A stretch of DNA of 64,000 nucleotides from Rhizobium esperanzae. GTDB lineage: Bacteria > Pseudomonadota > Alphaproteobacteria > Rhizobiales > Rhizobiaceae. The position numbers were made by a program, and so were the translations under genes. Below the pieces are notes generated by a model, which saw only the letters and a list, made by a program, of their open reading frames with translations, was not told the origin of the DNA and ran no database searches. The stretch spans positions 237,459 to 301,458 of the forward strand of contig NZ_JACIFY010000002.1 in NCBI RefSeq assembly GCF_014197615.1. The letters run 5' to 3'. Below, piece by piece: positions 16,499-25,966 of this stretch. Position 1 is the stretch's first letter, and every line of letters begins with the position of its first letter.

Positions 16499-17587
16499 TC
16501 AGAAGGACTGATCGTCGTCCTGCACTTCGTCGCTAACGGTCTCTACGATACAGCGAGCGCGGTGATACAACTCGTCAAAAGTTAGGATCTCGGGCGAACG
16601 GATGTTCCGCCTAAATAGCTCGAAACAAGTAATTTTGTCATCGTTACCTGCGAGCTCATTCAGATGACCCACGACGAGGTAGCTGCGCGGCTCGATCGAA
16701 TACACCACCTCCCCTGTGTCGTTCCCCCACTCGTCTTTTAGATGCTCACGAAAACGGTCGCGAGCAAACTCATATGCAGTCTTCTGAACCTGCGTGACTG
16801 CGTTCGATACCTCTTGGGAAATCCCCCAGCAACCCGAACGATACAAATCAGGCTGGAGCAAATCGGTGCTGCTCTTTTTCAGTTCGACCAAGACGAATTG
16901 ACTGATTTCAGCGCGGGTCCGCATAAGCGCGTCGGCACGCTTGCCGCTTCGGTCAAAGGTGTTGCCGGTCGTTGTTTTCTCGAGTTTACCACCCAGGCCG
17001 TCGAGAAAAATGTAATTAAGTCCGTGCCCAAATATCCAAGGATTAGCTTCGAAAAAAGTCTGCCAACTGCGCTCGTTTCCGGATTCAGAAAGACGTTGTT
17101 CAAACTCAGCGAGCGCCTGCCGCTTCGACGCCACCGCATACACGTCAGTATGGAGTTCAGGCGCCTCGGCCAGCTTCGCCAGTAACTCCGGTCCCTTTGT
17201 GCTCTTAAGGATCGTTCCAAGCGCACCGAGGTTAAGGTCATCAAGCGACAGCCGCATGCCCTGTTCGTCGCTCAGATCAATTCGCGAGATCACAGCCAGA
17301 AACTGATTGATCTGCGAAAGCTGAAATTGGTTGACCTTCACCTCACCGTCGGCGCTCCAACCAAACCTCGCGTGGTGTTTCATCTTGGTAATCTTGAAAG
17401 TGCCGAAATCGCCGCGATCCCGCACCCAAAACGCGCTTATAGCCAATTTGCATTTGGGGGTGACATTAACCTCGCCAATGAAGTCCTCGCTCTCGCCAAC
17501 GATCGTCGCGTATGCGCCTTGGCGGGTGGGGTGTTTGTAAAGCTGGTTGGGCTTGTAATTTTTGAGATATTCGGTGTCGTCGCTCAT
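16499..17587 (-). CDS. sduA: Shedu-like anti-phage nuclease (DUF4263)
   Basis: 362 residues. The C-terminal half matches the Shedu/DUF4263 family in layout: the entry helix with WQTFFEANPWIFG (175-187), then a PD-(D/E)xK nuclease core with Asp219 (KRADALM), Glu235-x-Lys237 (VELKK) and Gln266 on the next helix, and a YSIEPRSYLVVG strand typical of the family. The N-terminal 150 residues are a variable, probably sensing or assembly region. Shedu acts as a single-gene defence system, an oligomeric DNA nuclease. The gene stands alone among orphan secreted and membrane genes and 8 kb from an IS66 remnant. Family-level call from motifs; the symbol is provisional. Confidence 0.8.
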   Translation of the reverse strand: MSDDTEYLKNYKPNQLYKHPTRQGAYATIVGESEDFIGEVNVTPKCKLAISAFWVRDRGDFGTFKITKMKHHARFGWSADGEVKVNQFQLSQINQFLAVISRIDLSDEQGMRLSLDDLNLGALGTILKSTKGPELLAKLAEAPELHTDVYAVASKRQALAEFEQRLSESGNERSWQTFFEANPWIFGHGLNYIFLDGLGGKLEKTTTGNTFDRSGKRADALMRTRAEISQFVLVELKKSSTDLLQPDLYRSGCWGISQEVSNAVTQVQKTAYEFARDRFREHLKDEWGNDTGEVVYSIEPRSYLVVGHLNELAGNDDKITCFELFRRNIRSPEILTFDELYHRARCIVETVSDEVQDDDQSF

Positions 17588-17807
17588 GTAAAAACGATAC
17601 CATCAGTTGCAATGCTTTCAAAGCTGAGAGGAATGCGCTCAGCTTGATGAATCCGCCCAACATCGCGCGTCTTCACCGCGGCGCGATCCAGCGAATCCGG
17701 ACTGCCGGGTGAGCCGTGGGCGAACTCATCACCGCGGCCGTCGCGGATGCCCGCGCCATGAGCGCCAGCGGACATCCTTTGTCATCACCCTTCAGCACGC
17801 CGTCCCC

Positions 17808-19940
17808 TCACCCCTCCAACTCCACAATCGCACACCCATACCCCTCAAGCTCCAGCGCCCCCTTCACCATCTTCTCCCCATCCAGCAAATCCCGCCCGGC
17901 CGGCACGCCACCCACCGTCACAGCCTGATCCATATAATTCTGCACGAACAGCAGCCGCCTCTCCTCATTCATCCGCATCGTCACCTCCACGCCCTCCGGC
18001 AGCCCACCCACCAGCGGCTCCACGCCGGCCGGCGCAAACAGCCGTTCCGTCAGCGCTTCCGTCAGTTCCGGCGTGAGATACGTCCCGAGATAGACCACCT
18101 GCCCCTTGCCGACCTTGCGGGAGGTCGCCATCGGCTGGCCTTCGGCGTAGCGGTTGGACCAGGCGGCGATGACCTCGACGTCGGGGGCGATGGTGAGGTT
18201 TTCGTAGAAGTGGCCGGCGGCCATTTCGCGGTTGCCGATCTTGAAGCGGCGGACGCGGCGGTGACTTTCGGCCGGTTTGTTCGGCGGGATGACGAGGCCG
18301 CCGGAGCGCTCCATCACATCGAAGAGGCCGTTGGCGCCGGGGGCGGCGAGACGGCCGAAATCTTCGACGCGCACGCCCGTCAGCCTGGAAAGCGCAGTAC
18401 CGGGTGCGGTTTCGCGGATGACGTGGTTATCCCCAGTGCGCGTGCCGGTGCGTGCGCCGATGACGACGGTGCCGCCGGATGCGGCGAAGGCTTCGAGCTT
18501 GGCCGTCCATTCGTCCTTCCACATCACCCAATGGGGGACATAGAAGAGCTTCAGCCTGGAAAGATCGTCCTCCGGATGGATGAAACCGCAGGCGATGCCC
18601 CTGTCATAGCAGTGCTGATGCAGCAGGATCGCGTCGTCCTGCGGGCTCGGCAGGCCGATCGGATAGGTCTTGTGGGCTTCCTGATTGTCGAAATCGGAGC
18701 CGGCGATCCCGACATCCATGCGGACATAGGTGCCGAGGATCTTGTCTTTGAGCGCCGTCATCTCGGTCGCGAAGCGCGTGGCCTCCTCATAGCGGTGGCG
18801 GCCGATATCGTCATGGTCGATGATGCCCATCCAATAGATCTCGGCGCCGAAATGGGCGGGCCGCCAGCGGAAGAACATCAACCCGTCAGCACCGTGCGCG
18901 ACCGAGGACAGCGCCATGCGGCGCAGTTCGCCCGGCTCCGGCGTCAGCGTGCAGAAGCCCGGCTGGCTGCCGAAGCCCGATTGCTGCTCGGGCACGATGT
19001 AATTGCCGGAAAAGCCGCGGCAGATATCGAGATGCAGCGCCTGCACCTTGGCGTGGTTGCCGAGCCGCATGAACTCATCATAGAGCATGGGATAGATGTC
19101 GTAGCCGACGAAATCGAGATCCTTGCTGAACTGGCCGCGGAAATCGATGTCCCTCAAGCCACCGAGATTGTGGAAGACGAACCAGGAGGATTTCACATCT
19201 CTCAGGATCTCCACCTGATCGTGCTGGAAGCGCGCGGTGGAGAAGGCGAGGAAGCGGTGGTAATCCTGCAGATGGCCGGGGCTCGGGAAGGTCGGGCCGA
19301 ATTCGATCGGCAGCACCACCTGATCGAAGCCGTCATAGGCCGTCGCCCAGAAATCGCCGCCCCAGGCGGCGTTGAGCTTTGATATCTCGCGGTATTTATC
19401 GGCAAGGAACAGCTGGAATTCGCTGAGCGTCGCCTGGGAAAAGCTCTCCGGCATGCTGGTGTTCAGCTCATTGTCGGTCTGCCAGCCGACAACATGGGGA
19501 TTACCGCGATAATGCTCGGCCATCGCCCGGGTGATGCGCTTGCTGTGCTCGCGGAAGACGGGGCTTGCCGTATCGCAGTGCTGGCGCGAGCCGTGGCTCA
19601 TCGGCCGGCCCTTGCCGTCGACCCTTAAAATTTCAGGGTGCGCCGCCGTCAGCCAGCGCGGCGGGGTCGCCGTCGGCGTGCACATGATCGTATCGATGCC
19701 GTGGCGCCCGAGGATCGAGATGGCGCGGTCGAAGAGATCGAAATCATAGGTGCCGAGCTTCGGTTCCAGAATATGCCAGGCGAATTCGGCCATGCGCACG
19801 ACATTGAAGCCGGCTTTCGCCATGCGCTCGGCATCGCGCTCCCAGTAGCTTTCATCGACATGCTCGGGATAATGCGGCACGCCGACCAGGAAGCGGTCAG
19901 TCTTGACGGGGTTCCATGCGGAGAGGGTCTTGTCGGACAC
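17808..19940 (-). CDS. GH42 beta-galactosidase
   Basis: 710 residues, starting with GTG at 19940, about 9 bases after AGGAAAG. It has the full GH42 architecture: a TIM barrel (1-390) with acid/base Glu158 in GWQTDNE and nucleophile Glu318 in VPEQQSG, a trimerisation domain (about 400-610) and a small C-terminal beta domain. It hydrolyses terminal beta-galactosides in the cytoplasm; no signal peptide is present. It is the last gene of the ABC uptake operon, 18 bases after the ATPase gene, so its substrate is most likely what that transporter imports. Confidence 0.95.
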   Translation of the reverse strand: MSDKTLSAWNPVKTDRFLVGVPHYPEHVDESYWERDAERMAKAGFNVVRMAEFAWHILEPKLGTYDFDLFDRAISILGRHGIDTIMCTPTATPPRWLTAAHPEILRVDGKGRPMSHGSRQHCDTASPVFREHSKRITRAMAEHYRGNPHVVGWQTDNELNTSMPESFSQATLSEFQLFLADKYREISKLNAAWGGDFWATAYDGFDQVVLPIEFGPTFPSPGHLQDYHRFLAFSTARFQHDQVEILRDVKSSWFVFHNLGGLRDIDFRGQFSKDLDFVGYDIYPMLYDEFMRLGNHAKVQALHLDICRGFSGNYIVPEQQSGFGSQPGFCTLTPEPGELRRMALSSVAHGADGLMFFRWRPAHFGAEIYWMGIIDHDDIGRHRYEEATRFATEMTALKDKILGTYVRMDVGIAGSDFDNQEAHKTYPIGLPSPQDDAILLHQHCYDRGIACGFIHPEDDLSRLKLFYVPHWVMWKDEWTAKLEAFAASGGTVVIGARTGTRTGDNHVIRETAPGTALSRLTGVRVEDFGRLAAPGANGLFDVMERSGGLVIPPNKPAESHRRVRRFKIGNREMAAGHFYENLTIAPDVEVIAAWSNRYAEGQPMATSRKVGKGQVVYLGTYLTPELTEALTERLFAPAGVEPLVGGLPEGVEVTMRMNEERRLLFVQNYMDQAVTVGGVPAGRDLLDGEKMVKGALELEGYGCAIVELEG

Positions 19941-19958
19941 GGGCGTGGTCTTTCCTGA

Positions 19959-21104
19959 TTATCTGTCGAGGATGGTTTTGCGGGCACTGATCGTGCGTCC
20001 GCCGTCGGATGAAAAGAGATAGAGTTCCCGGGCGTCGAGCTTCAGCGCGACATTCTGCTCGGCGGCAAAGGGCGCGACATAGCTGAGCTGCACGGTGATA
20101 TTGCCGGTGCCGCTCTCCGAGGCGATGGTCCTGAGATTGCCGGCATCGACATAGAGGATGGTTTCGCGGCCGAGATGCTCGACGAGCCTGATCTGGCCAT
20201 GGATCGCCCCGCCCTCGCCGCCATCGGCGACCATCGATATGTTCTCCGGCCGGACGCCGAGCGTCAGGCTGGCGCCTTTTTCAAGCGCTGTCGCCTCCGC
20301 CAGTTCCACCGTCACCGGCGTGAGGCCCGGGGCGGAGACGGTGACATTGCGGCCGGAGACGCCGTCGACGGTGACGCCGAGGAAATTCATCCTGGGCGCG
20401 CCGAGGAAGCCGGCGACGAAGAGATTGTCGGGATTGCGGTAGAGCTCCAGCGGCGAGCCGACCTGCTCGATGATGCCCTTGTTCAACACGACGATGCGGC
20501 TTGCCATGGTCATCGCCTCCACCTGGTCGTGGGTGACGTAGACCATGGTGGCGCCGAGCTCGGCATGCAGGCTGCTGAGTTCGACGCGCATCTGGGTTCT
20601 GAGCGCCGCATCGAGGTTCGACAACGGCTCGTCGAACAGGAAAACCTCGGGCGAGCGGGTGATCGCCCGGCCGATCGCCACGCGCTGGCGCTGGCCGCCG
20701 GAAAGCTGCTTCGGCCGCTTGTCGAGCTGGTCGGTGATCCTGAGGATTTTCGCCGCCCGCGCCACCGCCGCCTCGATCTCGGCCTTCGGGCGCTTGGCCA
20801 TCCTGAGCCCGAAGCCCATATTCTCCGCCACCGTCATGTGCGGATAGAGCGCGTAGGACTGGAAGACCATGGCAATGCCGCGATCACCCGGCTCCTGTTT
20901 GCTGACATCGCGGCCGTTGATCAGGATCTGGCCGGAGGAAATCTGCTCCAGGCCGGCGATCGACTTCAGCAGCGTGGACTTGCCGCAGCCTGATGGACCG
21001 ACCATGACGATGAACTCGCCTTGCGCGACCGAAAGGTCGATACCGCGCAGCGCATGATAGGCGCCGTAGTTCTTGTTGATCTCACGGAGTTCGAGACTGG
21101 TCAT
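19959..21104 (-). CDS. Sugar ABC transporter ATP-binding protein (MsmX/UgpC type)
   Basis: 381 residues. The nucleotide-binding domain has Walker A GPSGCGKST, signature LSGGQRQR, Walker B FLFDEPLSNLD and the H-loop YVTHDQ. A C-terminal TOBE/MalK-like regulatory domain (about 235-381) follows. It energises the permease pair encoded just upstream. The 3' end is 18 bases from the GH42 start, and the 5' end is 40 bases from the inner permease gene. Confidence 0.95.
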   Translation of the reverse strand: MTSLELREINKNYGAYHALRGIDLSVAQGEFIVMVGPSGCGKSTLLKSIAGLEQISSGQILINGRDVSKQEPGDRGIAMVFQSYALYPHMTVAENMGFGLRMAKRPKAEIEAAVARAAKILRITDQLDKRPKQLSGGQRQRVAIGRAITRSPEVFLFDEPLSNLDAALRTQMRVELSSLHAELGATMVYVTHDQVEAMTMASRIVVLNKGIIEQVGSPLELYRNPDNLFVAGFLGAPRMNFLGVTVDGVSGRNVTVSAPGLTPVTVELAEATALEKGASLTLGVRPENISMVADGGEGGAIHGQIRLVEHLGRETILYVDAGNLRTIASESGTGNITVQLSYVAPFAAEQNVALKLDARELYLFSSDGGRTISARKTILDR

Positions 21105-21144
21105 GTCTGGCTCTCTTCTGTTGAAACTGAAAACTGCCGGTTGC

Positions 21145-21996
21145 TCATCCCTTCACCGCCCCCATGGTCAGGCCGGCGATGAAGTGCCGCTGCATCAGGA
21201 AGAACATCACGACGGGCGGCACGGCGACGACGATGGTGCCTGCGGAAATCAGGTTCCAGGCCGAGACCCATTCGCCGCGTAGATTGGCAAGGCCTGCCGT
21301 GACCGGCTTGACGCTGTCGCTGACGGTGAGCACCACCGCCCAGAAATAGTCATTCCAGATGAAGGTGAAGATCAGGATGGCGAGCGCAGCGAGCGCCGGC
21401 CGCACCAGTGGGATCGCCACATGGATGAGCGTCTGGAAGGGCGAGGCACCTTCGGCGCGGGCCGCCTGGAACAATTCATCCGGCAGTGCGGCGATGAAAT
21501 TGCGCATGAACAGTGTGGCAAAACCGGTCTGGAAGGCGACATGGAAGATGATCAGCGCCGCTGTCGTATCGATCAGATCGAGCTGCACCATCAGGTCGCG
21601 CACCGGGATCATCATGATCTGATGCGGCAGGAAATTGCCGCCGACGAACAGCGCGAAGATCAGCATGTTGCCGCGAAAGCGGTAGCGCGACAGCACGTAG
21701 CCGGCGAGTGTGCTCATCGTCAGCACACCGATCACCGAGGGAATGGTGATGATCAGGCTGTTGAGGAAGTAGCGGGCCATCGGCGTCTGCGTGAAGACGT
21801 CGGTATAATTTTCGATCACGCCGATGCCGGTCGGCCATCCCCACAGGTTGCCGCCCATGACATCCTCGGTCGTGCGGAAGGAGGTGAGAACGATGGCAAA
21901 CAGCGGGCAGAGCCAGAGCAGCAGCACGATGACGACGGCAAACAGATAGATGCGACGCTGCCAGACGGCGGTCTCGGGAATGGGACTGGGATACAT
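21145..21996 (-). CDS. Sugar ABC transporter permease (MalG type)
   Basis: 283 residues with six predicted membrane helices. The cytoplasmic EAA loop (AARAEGASPFQTLIHVAIPL) that docks to the ATPase is near residue 190. The C-terminus GLTMGAVKG is typical of the MalG side of CUT1 transporters. Its ATG overlaps the stop of the partner permease by one base, so the two are translationally coupled. Confidence 0.95.
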   Translation of the reverse strand: MYPSPIPETAVWQRRIYLFAVVIVLLLWLCPLFAIVLTSFRTTEDVMGGNLWGWPTGIGVIENYTDVFTQTPMARYFLNSLIITIPSVIGVLTMSTLAGYVLSRYRFRGNMLIFALFVGGNFLPHQIMMIPVRDLMVQLDLIDTTAALIIFHVAFQTGFATLFMRNFIAALPDELFQAARAEGASPFQTLIHVAIPLVRPALAALAILIFTFIWNDYFWAVVLTVSDSVKPVTAGLANLRGEWVSAWNLISAGTIVVAVPPVVMFFLMQRHFIAGLTMGAVKG

Positions 21997-22880
21997 CAGC
22001 CTCCCCTCTCTTCGGTGCGAATGATGCGGCTGAGATACCAGACGATGAAAACGGCCATGATCACGAACAGGACCGAGGCGATCGCCGCGCCGTAGCCGAA
22101 GCGATAGGAGAAGATCGACTGTTCATACATCTGGTAGGCGAGAACCGAGGAGGAGCCGAACGGACCGCCCGATGTCATCACCGACACCATGTCGAAGGAG
22201 CGCAGCGCGCCAACGACGGTGACGGCAATGGCGATGAAGGTCACCTGGGTCAGCTGCGGCAGCACGATGTGCCAGAGCATGTTCCAGCCGCGCGCGCCAT
22301 CGACGCGGCCCGCACCGATCAGCTCTTCGCTGAGATTGTTGAGGCCGGCGAGATAGAGCACCATGCAGAAGGTGATCTGCGGCCAGAGCGCTGCGATGAC
22401 GATGGCGAAGGTGACGAAATGCTCGTCGGAGAGCACTGCCGGCGCCACCGCCCCGAAGGCCTTGAAGATCAGCGCCAGCAGCCCGAATTCCGGCGTATAG
22501 ACCCAGGTGAAGACGACGCCGACCGTGACCGAGGCGAGCACCAGCGGAATGAAGAACAGCGACTTGAGGAAGCGCATGCCTGCGATCTTCTGATTGACCA
22601 GCAGCGCGATGGCGAGCCCGATCGGCGGGGCTGCCATGAACATGATCAGCCAGATCAGGTTGTTCTTCAGCGACACGTAGAATTGCGGATCGTTATAGAG
22701 CTCGACGTAATTGCCGAGCCCGATCCACACCATCGAGCCGAAGCCATCCCACTCGTGCAGGCTGATCCAGACGCTGCGCACCGCCGACAGCAGGATGACG
22801 GTGGAAAACAGCAGGATTGCCGGCGCGATGAGCAAAACCGGGGTCAGCCACCACCGCTGGCGGCGCCATAATGTCTGCAT
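21996..22880 (-). CDS. Sugar ABC transporter permease (MalF type)
   Basis: 294 residues, six membrane helices. The EAA loop reads GAGRVDGARGWNMLWHIVLP near residue 200. It pairs with the MalG-type protein to form the channel. A 360-base spacer carrying two copies of a repeat separates it from the binding-protein gene upstream, which may let the binding protein be made in excess. Confidence 0.95.
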   Translation of the reverse strand: MQTLWRRQRWWLTPVLLIAPAILLFSTVILLSAVRSVWISLHEWDGFGSMVWIGLGNYVELYNDPQFYVSLKNNLIWLIMFMAAPPIGLAIALLVNQKIAGMRFLKSLFFIPLVLASVTVGVVFTWVYTPEFGLLALIFKAFGAVAPAVLSDEHFVTFAIVIAALWPQITFCMVLYLAGLNNLSEELIGAGRVDGARGWNMLWHIVLPQLTQVTFIAIAVTVVGALRSFDMVSVMTSGGPFGSSSVLAYQMYEQSIFSYRFGYGAAIASVLFVIMAVFIVWYLSRIIRTEERGG

Positions 22881-23240
22881 GTCAGGAGCCTCATGTTATT
22901 CGTATGAGCTTTTCTGCCCTCAGATCGCTGTCAAAGCCCGCCACCCCCTCCTTTCGTCATGCTCGGGCTTGTGCCCCAAGCATCTAACCCCGAACCGATA
23001 GGGCAGCAGATCCTCGGCACAAGGCCGAGGATGACGTCGAGTGGGGGGGGCGGGCGTCGCCGGGAGTAAAGCGACGCCCTCGGCTTGCTGGCAAAGCCCG
23101 CCACCCCTCCTTCGTCATGCTCGGGCTTGTGCCCCAAGCATCTAACCCCGAACCGATAGGGCAGCAGATCCTCGGCACAAGGCCGAGGATGACGTCGAGT
23201 GGAGGACCGCTTGCCAACAGACAGGGCTGCGGCAGCAAGC
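22881..23240. repeat. Tandem copies of a ~111-bp intergenic repeat
   Basis: Copy 1 (22932-23043) and copy 2 (23092-23202) are nearly identical direct repeats 160 bases apart. Each contains an internal stem: ATCCTCGGC and GCCGAGGAT around ACAAG (for example 23028-23032 between the arms). They fill the spacer between the binding-protein and permease genes. Such stems can stabilise the upstream mRNA end or attenuate downstream transcription. No gene is present in the spacer. Confidence 0.88.
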
Positions 23241-24527
23241 TCAGATCTTATAAATCCGCTTCCGCGTGCCCTCGAGCCGCGTCAGGATGGCCTTACGCCG
23301 GTCGGGCTTGGCCATGAACTCCTGGAAGCCGACGAGGCCGGCCTGGGCCATATCAGGATCGCTGTCGCGGTCGTAATATTGCGAGGTGCCCTGCACCGTC
23401 TTCATCGTCTCGACGGCGATATTGACGAGCGGGTCCTTACTCGCAGGCAGGTCGTTGCGCGGCGGCACGTTGCCGCCCGGCTCCAGATAGGTGGCCAGGT
23501 TTTCCGGACGATAGAAATAGGCGAGGAATTCGCGGGCGCCCTGCTTGTTCTTGGCCTTGGCGGGAATGTGGATCGAATTGACCGAGAATTCCTCGAAGTG
23601 GCCGACCTTGGCGTCCAGCACCGGGAAGGTGGCGTAGGCAAGCTGCGGCAGATCAGCTTCGGTGAAGGCCGAGCGCAGGAAGGCGCCGAGGTTCATCATG
23701 CCGGCCTTCTTCTGCGCCAGAAGGGCCGCGGCCTCCTGCCAGCCAAACGACGTATGGTTCGGCGTGAAGAAGCCCTTTGAAATCATCGCTTCCCACTGGT
23801 CGAAAACGGGCGTGAGCGCCGGATCGAGGTAGCTCATCTCGCCGTTCATCAGCGCCATATGCTTGTCGAGGCCATTGATGCGCAGGTTCATCTGGTCGAA
23901 CCAGCCGGCCGCCGGCCACAATTCCTTGGTGCCCATCGCTACCGGGGTAATGCCGGCCGTCTTGCACTTGTCACCATAGGCCATGAATTCTTCGGCGGTC
24001 TTCGGCACGGTCAGGCCATACTGCTCGAACACATCCTTGCGGTAGAACATGCCCCAGAGCGTGCCGCCGGTGGGCAGGCCGTATTGCTTGCCGTCTTCGG
24101 TGACGGCGCCGATGGTCGCGCCGAGCACATCCTTGTATTTCTCCTTCTCGACGAGATCGGAGATATCATCGAACAGGCCGCGCTTGACGAACGCGCGCAT
24201 GCGGTTGCCCGAAAACCAGGAGCAGACATCGGGAGCGCCGGCGACGAGATAATTGCGGATCGCCGTCTTATGGGCCTCGTGATCCATATTGTTGATGACG
24301 ACTTTGACGCCGGCTTCCTTGCCGAAGCCCGCGGCAATCGCCCTCAGCGCATCGAGCGCGGCGCCATTGTTTTCGTCGGAGATCATCGTGACCTCCTGCG
24401 CCTGCGCGATCGCCGGGATCGGGAAGCTGCCCACCGCTGCATTCGTGACGGCGGCTGCGGAAACCAGGCCCGCGCCCTTCAGGAAGCGTCTGCGGGTGGT
24501 CGACGGAAATTGCTTCAAAAATGCCAT
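23241..24527 (-). CDS. Sugar ABC transporter substrate-binding protein
   Basis: 428 residues starting at the ATG at 24527, 6 bases after GGAGG. The N-terminus is a twin-arginine signal (TTRRRFLKGAGL, cleavage near AIAQA), so it is exported folded to the periplasm. The body is a type-1 extracellular solute-binding protein (CUT1). It delivers sugar to the permeases encoded downstream, and the GH42 enzyme points to galactosides. It is the first gene of the operon, divergent from the ROK regulator. Confidence 0.93.
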   Translation of the reverse strand: MAFLKQFPSTTRRRFLKGAGLVSAAAVTNAAVGSFPIPAIAQAQEVTMISDENNGAALDALRAIAAGFGKEAGVKVVINNMDHEAHKTAIRNYLVAGAPDVCSWFSGNRMRAFVKRGLFDDISDLVEKEKYKDVLGATIGAVTEDGKQYGLPTGGTLWGMFYRKDVFEQYGLTVPKTAEEFMAYGDKCKTAGITPVAMGTKELWPAAGWFDQMNLRINGLDKHMALMNGEMSYLDPALTPVFDQWEAMISKGFFTPNHTSFGWQEAAALLAQKKAGMMNLGAFLRSAFTEADLPQLAYATFPVLDAKVGHFEEFSVNSIHIPAKAKNKQGAREFLAYFYRPENLATYLEPGGNVPPRNDLPASKDPLVNIAVETMKTVQGTSQYYDRDSDPDMAQAGLVGFQEFMAKPDRRKAILTRLEGTRKRIYKI

Positions 24528-24695
24528 TGAATTCCTCCCAGTGGATCGATCGACATCTCCCGACCGCCGCCTCCTCCATGAAACGACCGACCAGGTTTTC
24601 AACGCGGCGATCACCCCGCAATTCCCGGCGATAATCCGCCTGGCTGAGTTGATCCGCGGCCGGACTTATGCATAAATCTAGGCAGCCCGCAATAA

Positions 24696-24712
24696 TTAAT
24701 TTACAAAATTAA
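24696..24712. promoter_or_regulatory. Palindromic operator candidate for the ROK regulator
   Basis: TTAATTT-ACA-AAATTAA is a perfect 7-bp inverted repeat 10 bases before the ROK start codon, in the 195-base divergent intergenic region. AT-rich palindromes of this style are bound by NagC/Mlc/XylR-type ROK repressors. It overlaps the ribosome-site side of the regulator gene, so autoregulation is likely. Control of the transporter operon is inferred. Confidence 0.6.
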
Positions 24713-24722
24713 GGAATGCATC

Positions 24723-25934
24723 GTGAAGTTAAAAGGCGACCAGACCACGGCGAGAGCCATGAACCGACGCCTCATCCTCAACCTGCTCCGGCGCGAGGGA
24801 CCGAGAAGCCGCGCCGACATCGCGACGGTGATCGGCCTCAGCCCGGCCGCCGTCACCTTCGTTATTTCAGACCTGCTGGAGGAAGGCATCGTCATCGAAG
24901 GACAGTCGGTGCCCGGCCTTGCCGGCCGCCGGCCGATCCCGGTCGAGATCAATTACGAGCATGCGCTCGCCATCGGCTTCAAGCTGATGGTGGATTCGGT
25001 GGAGTGCGTGGCAACCGACCTTGCCACCAACCCGGTCGCCGCCATGCGCGTCAGCCTCGGCGGGCACGACCCGGATTATGTTGCCGACCTCCTGGCTAGC
25101 ACCGTGCCCGAACTGCTGAAACTCGCCGGCCGGCCGAAGGCGAGGCTCGCCGGCATCGGCATCTCCATGCCCGGCGTCATCAACCACGAGCAGACGGCCT
25201 GCGTGCGCAGCCACCGCTTCCAATGGGACAATGTCCCCCTCGCCGCGCTGGTGGCTGCCCGCGTCCACGTGCCGGTCTGGCTGGAAGACGATACCAACGC
25301 CTATGCCATCGCCCAGCAGCTCTTCGGCCTCGGCCGCCAGCACCGCAACATGGCCGTGCTCGCCGTCGGCGTCGGCATCAGCTGCGCGCTTGTGATCGAC
25401 GGCAAGCTCTATCGCGGCGCCAATGGTGCGGCCGGCAAGTTCGGCCACACGCTGTTCGAGGAGAACGGCCGGCTCTGCGAATGCGGCAAGCGCGGCTGCC
25501 TGATGGCCTATCACTCGGAACTGTCGATGCTGCGCCGCTGGCGTGAAGCGACCGGCAGCAGTGAGGAACTCGGCCTGCCCGAACTCTGCGAAGCCCTCGC
25601 CGCAGGCGACGCCACCGCCACCGCCCTCGTCGCCCAATCCGGCCGCGGCATCGGCACCGCGCTCGCCAACCTCGTCAACATCACCGACCCCGAAGTCATC
25701 GTCGCCGGCGGCGAAGCCGTCTCGCTCGGCGATCACTTCCTGACGCCGCTGCGCGAAGCGCTCGCCGCCCGAACCTTCCGCACCGCCCCGCCGCTCTTGC
25801 CCGACTGGGAGGACAATTCCTGGGCCCGGGGGGCGGCGGCGCTGGTGACGCAGAAGATATTTGATTTCGAGTCATCGGGCGGGGTGACGGATATTGCGAC
25901 ATTGGGTGTGAGAGGTTCGACGTCGGCGGCTTGA
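24723..25934 (+). CDS. ROK-family transcriptional repressor
   Basis: 403 residues, starting with GTG at 24723, 7 bases after AAGGA. The N-terminal winged helix (about 12-65, SRADIATVIGLSPAAVTFVISDLLEEGIV, split here by function) is followed by a ROK sugar-kinase-like domain with the Asp-rich WLEDDTNA segment and the zinc motif CECGKRGC. ROK repressors release DNA when a sugar binds. It is divergent from the galactoside ABC/GH42 operon and is its likely regulator. Confidence 0.93.
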   Translation: MKLKGDQTTARAMNRRLILNLLRREGPRSRADIATVIGLSPAAVTFVISDLLEEGIVIEGQSVPGLAGRRPIPVEINYEHALAIGFKLMVDSVECVATDLATNPVAAMRVSLGGHDPDYVADLLASTVPELLKLAGRPKARLAGIGISMPGVINHEQTACVRSHRFQWDNVPLAALVAARVHVPVWLEDDTNAYAIAQQLFGLGRQHRNMAVLAVGVGISCALVIDGKLYRGANGAAGKFGHTLFEENGRLCECGKRGCLMAYHSELSMLRRWREATGSSEELGLPELCEALAAGDATATALVAQSGRGIGTALANLVNITDPEVIVAGGEAVSLGDHFLTPLREALAARTFRTAPPLLPDWEDNSWARGAAALVTQKIFDFESSGGVTDIATLGVRGSTSAA

Positions 25935-25966
25935 GGTGAAGGCGGCGGAGTATCCTGCCGAAGAGC

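Noticed and set aside
17709..19382. 557-codon plus-strand open frame
   Set aside because: It is antisense to the GH42 gene, has a His/Arg/Glu-rich shadow composition, no ribosome site and no family resemblance.
22269..22871. 200-codon plus-strand frame
   Set aside because: Antisense shadow of the MalF-type permease gene, no ribosome site, no conserved pattern.
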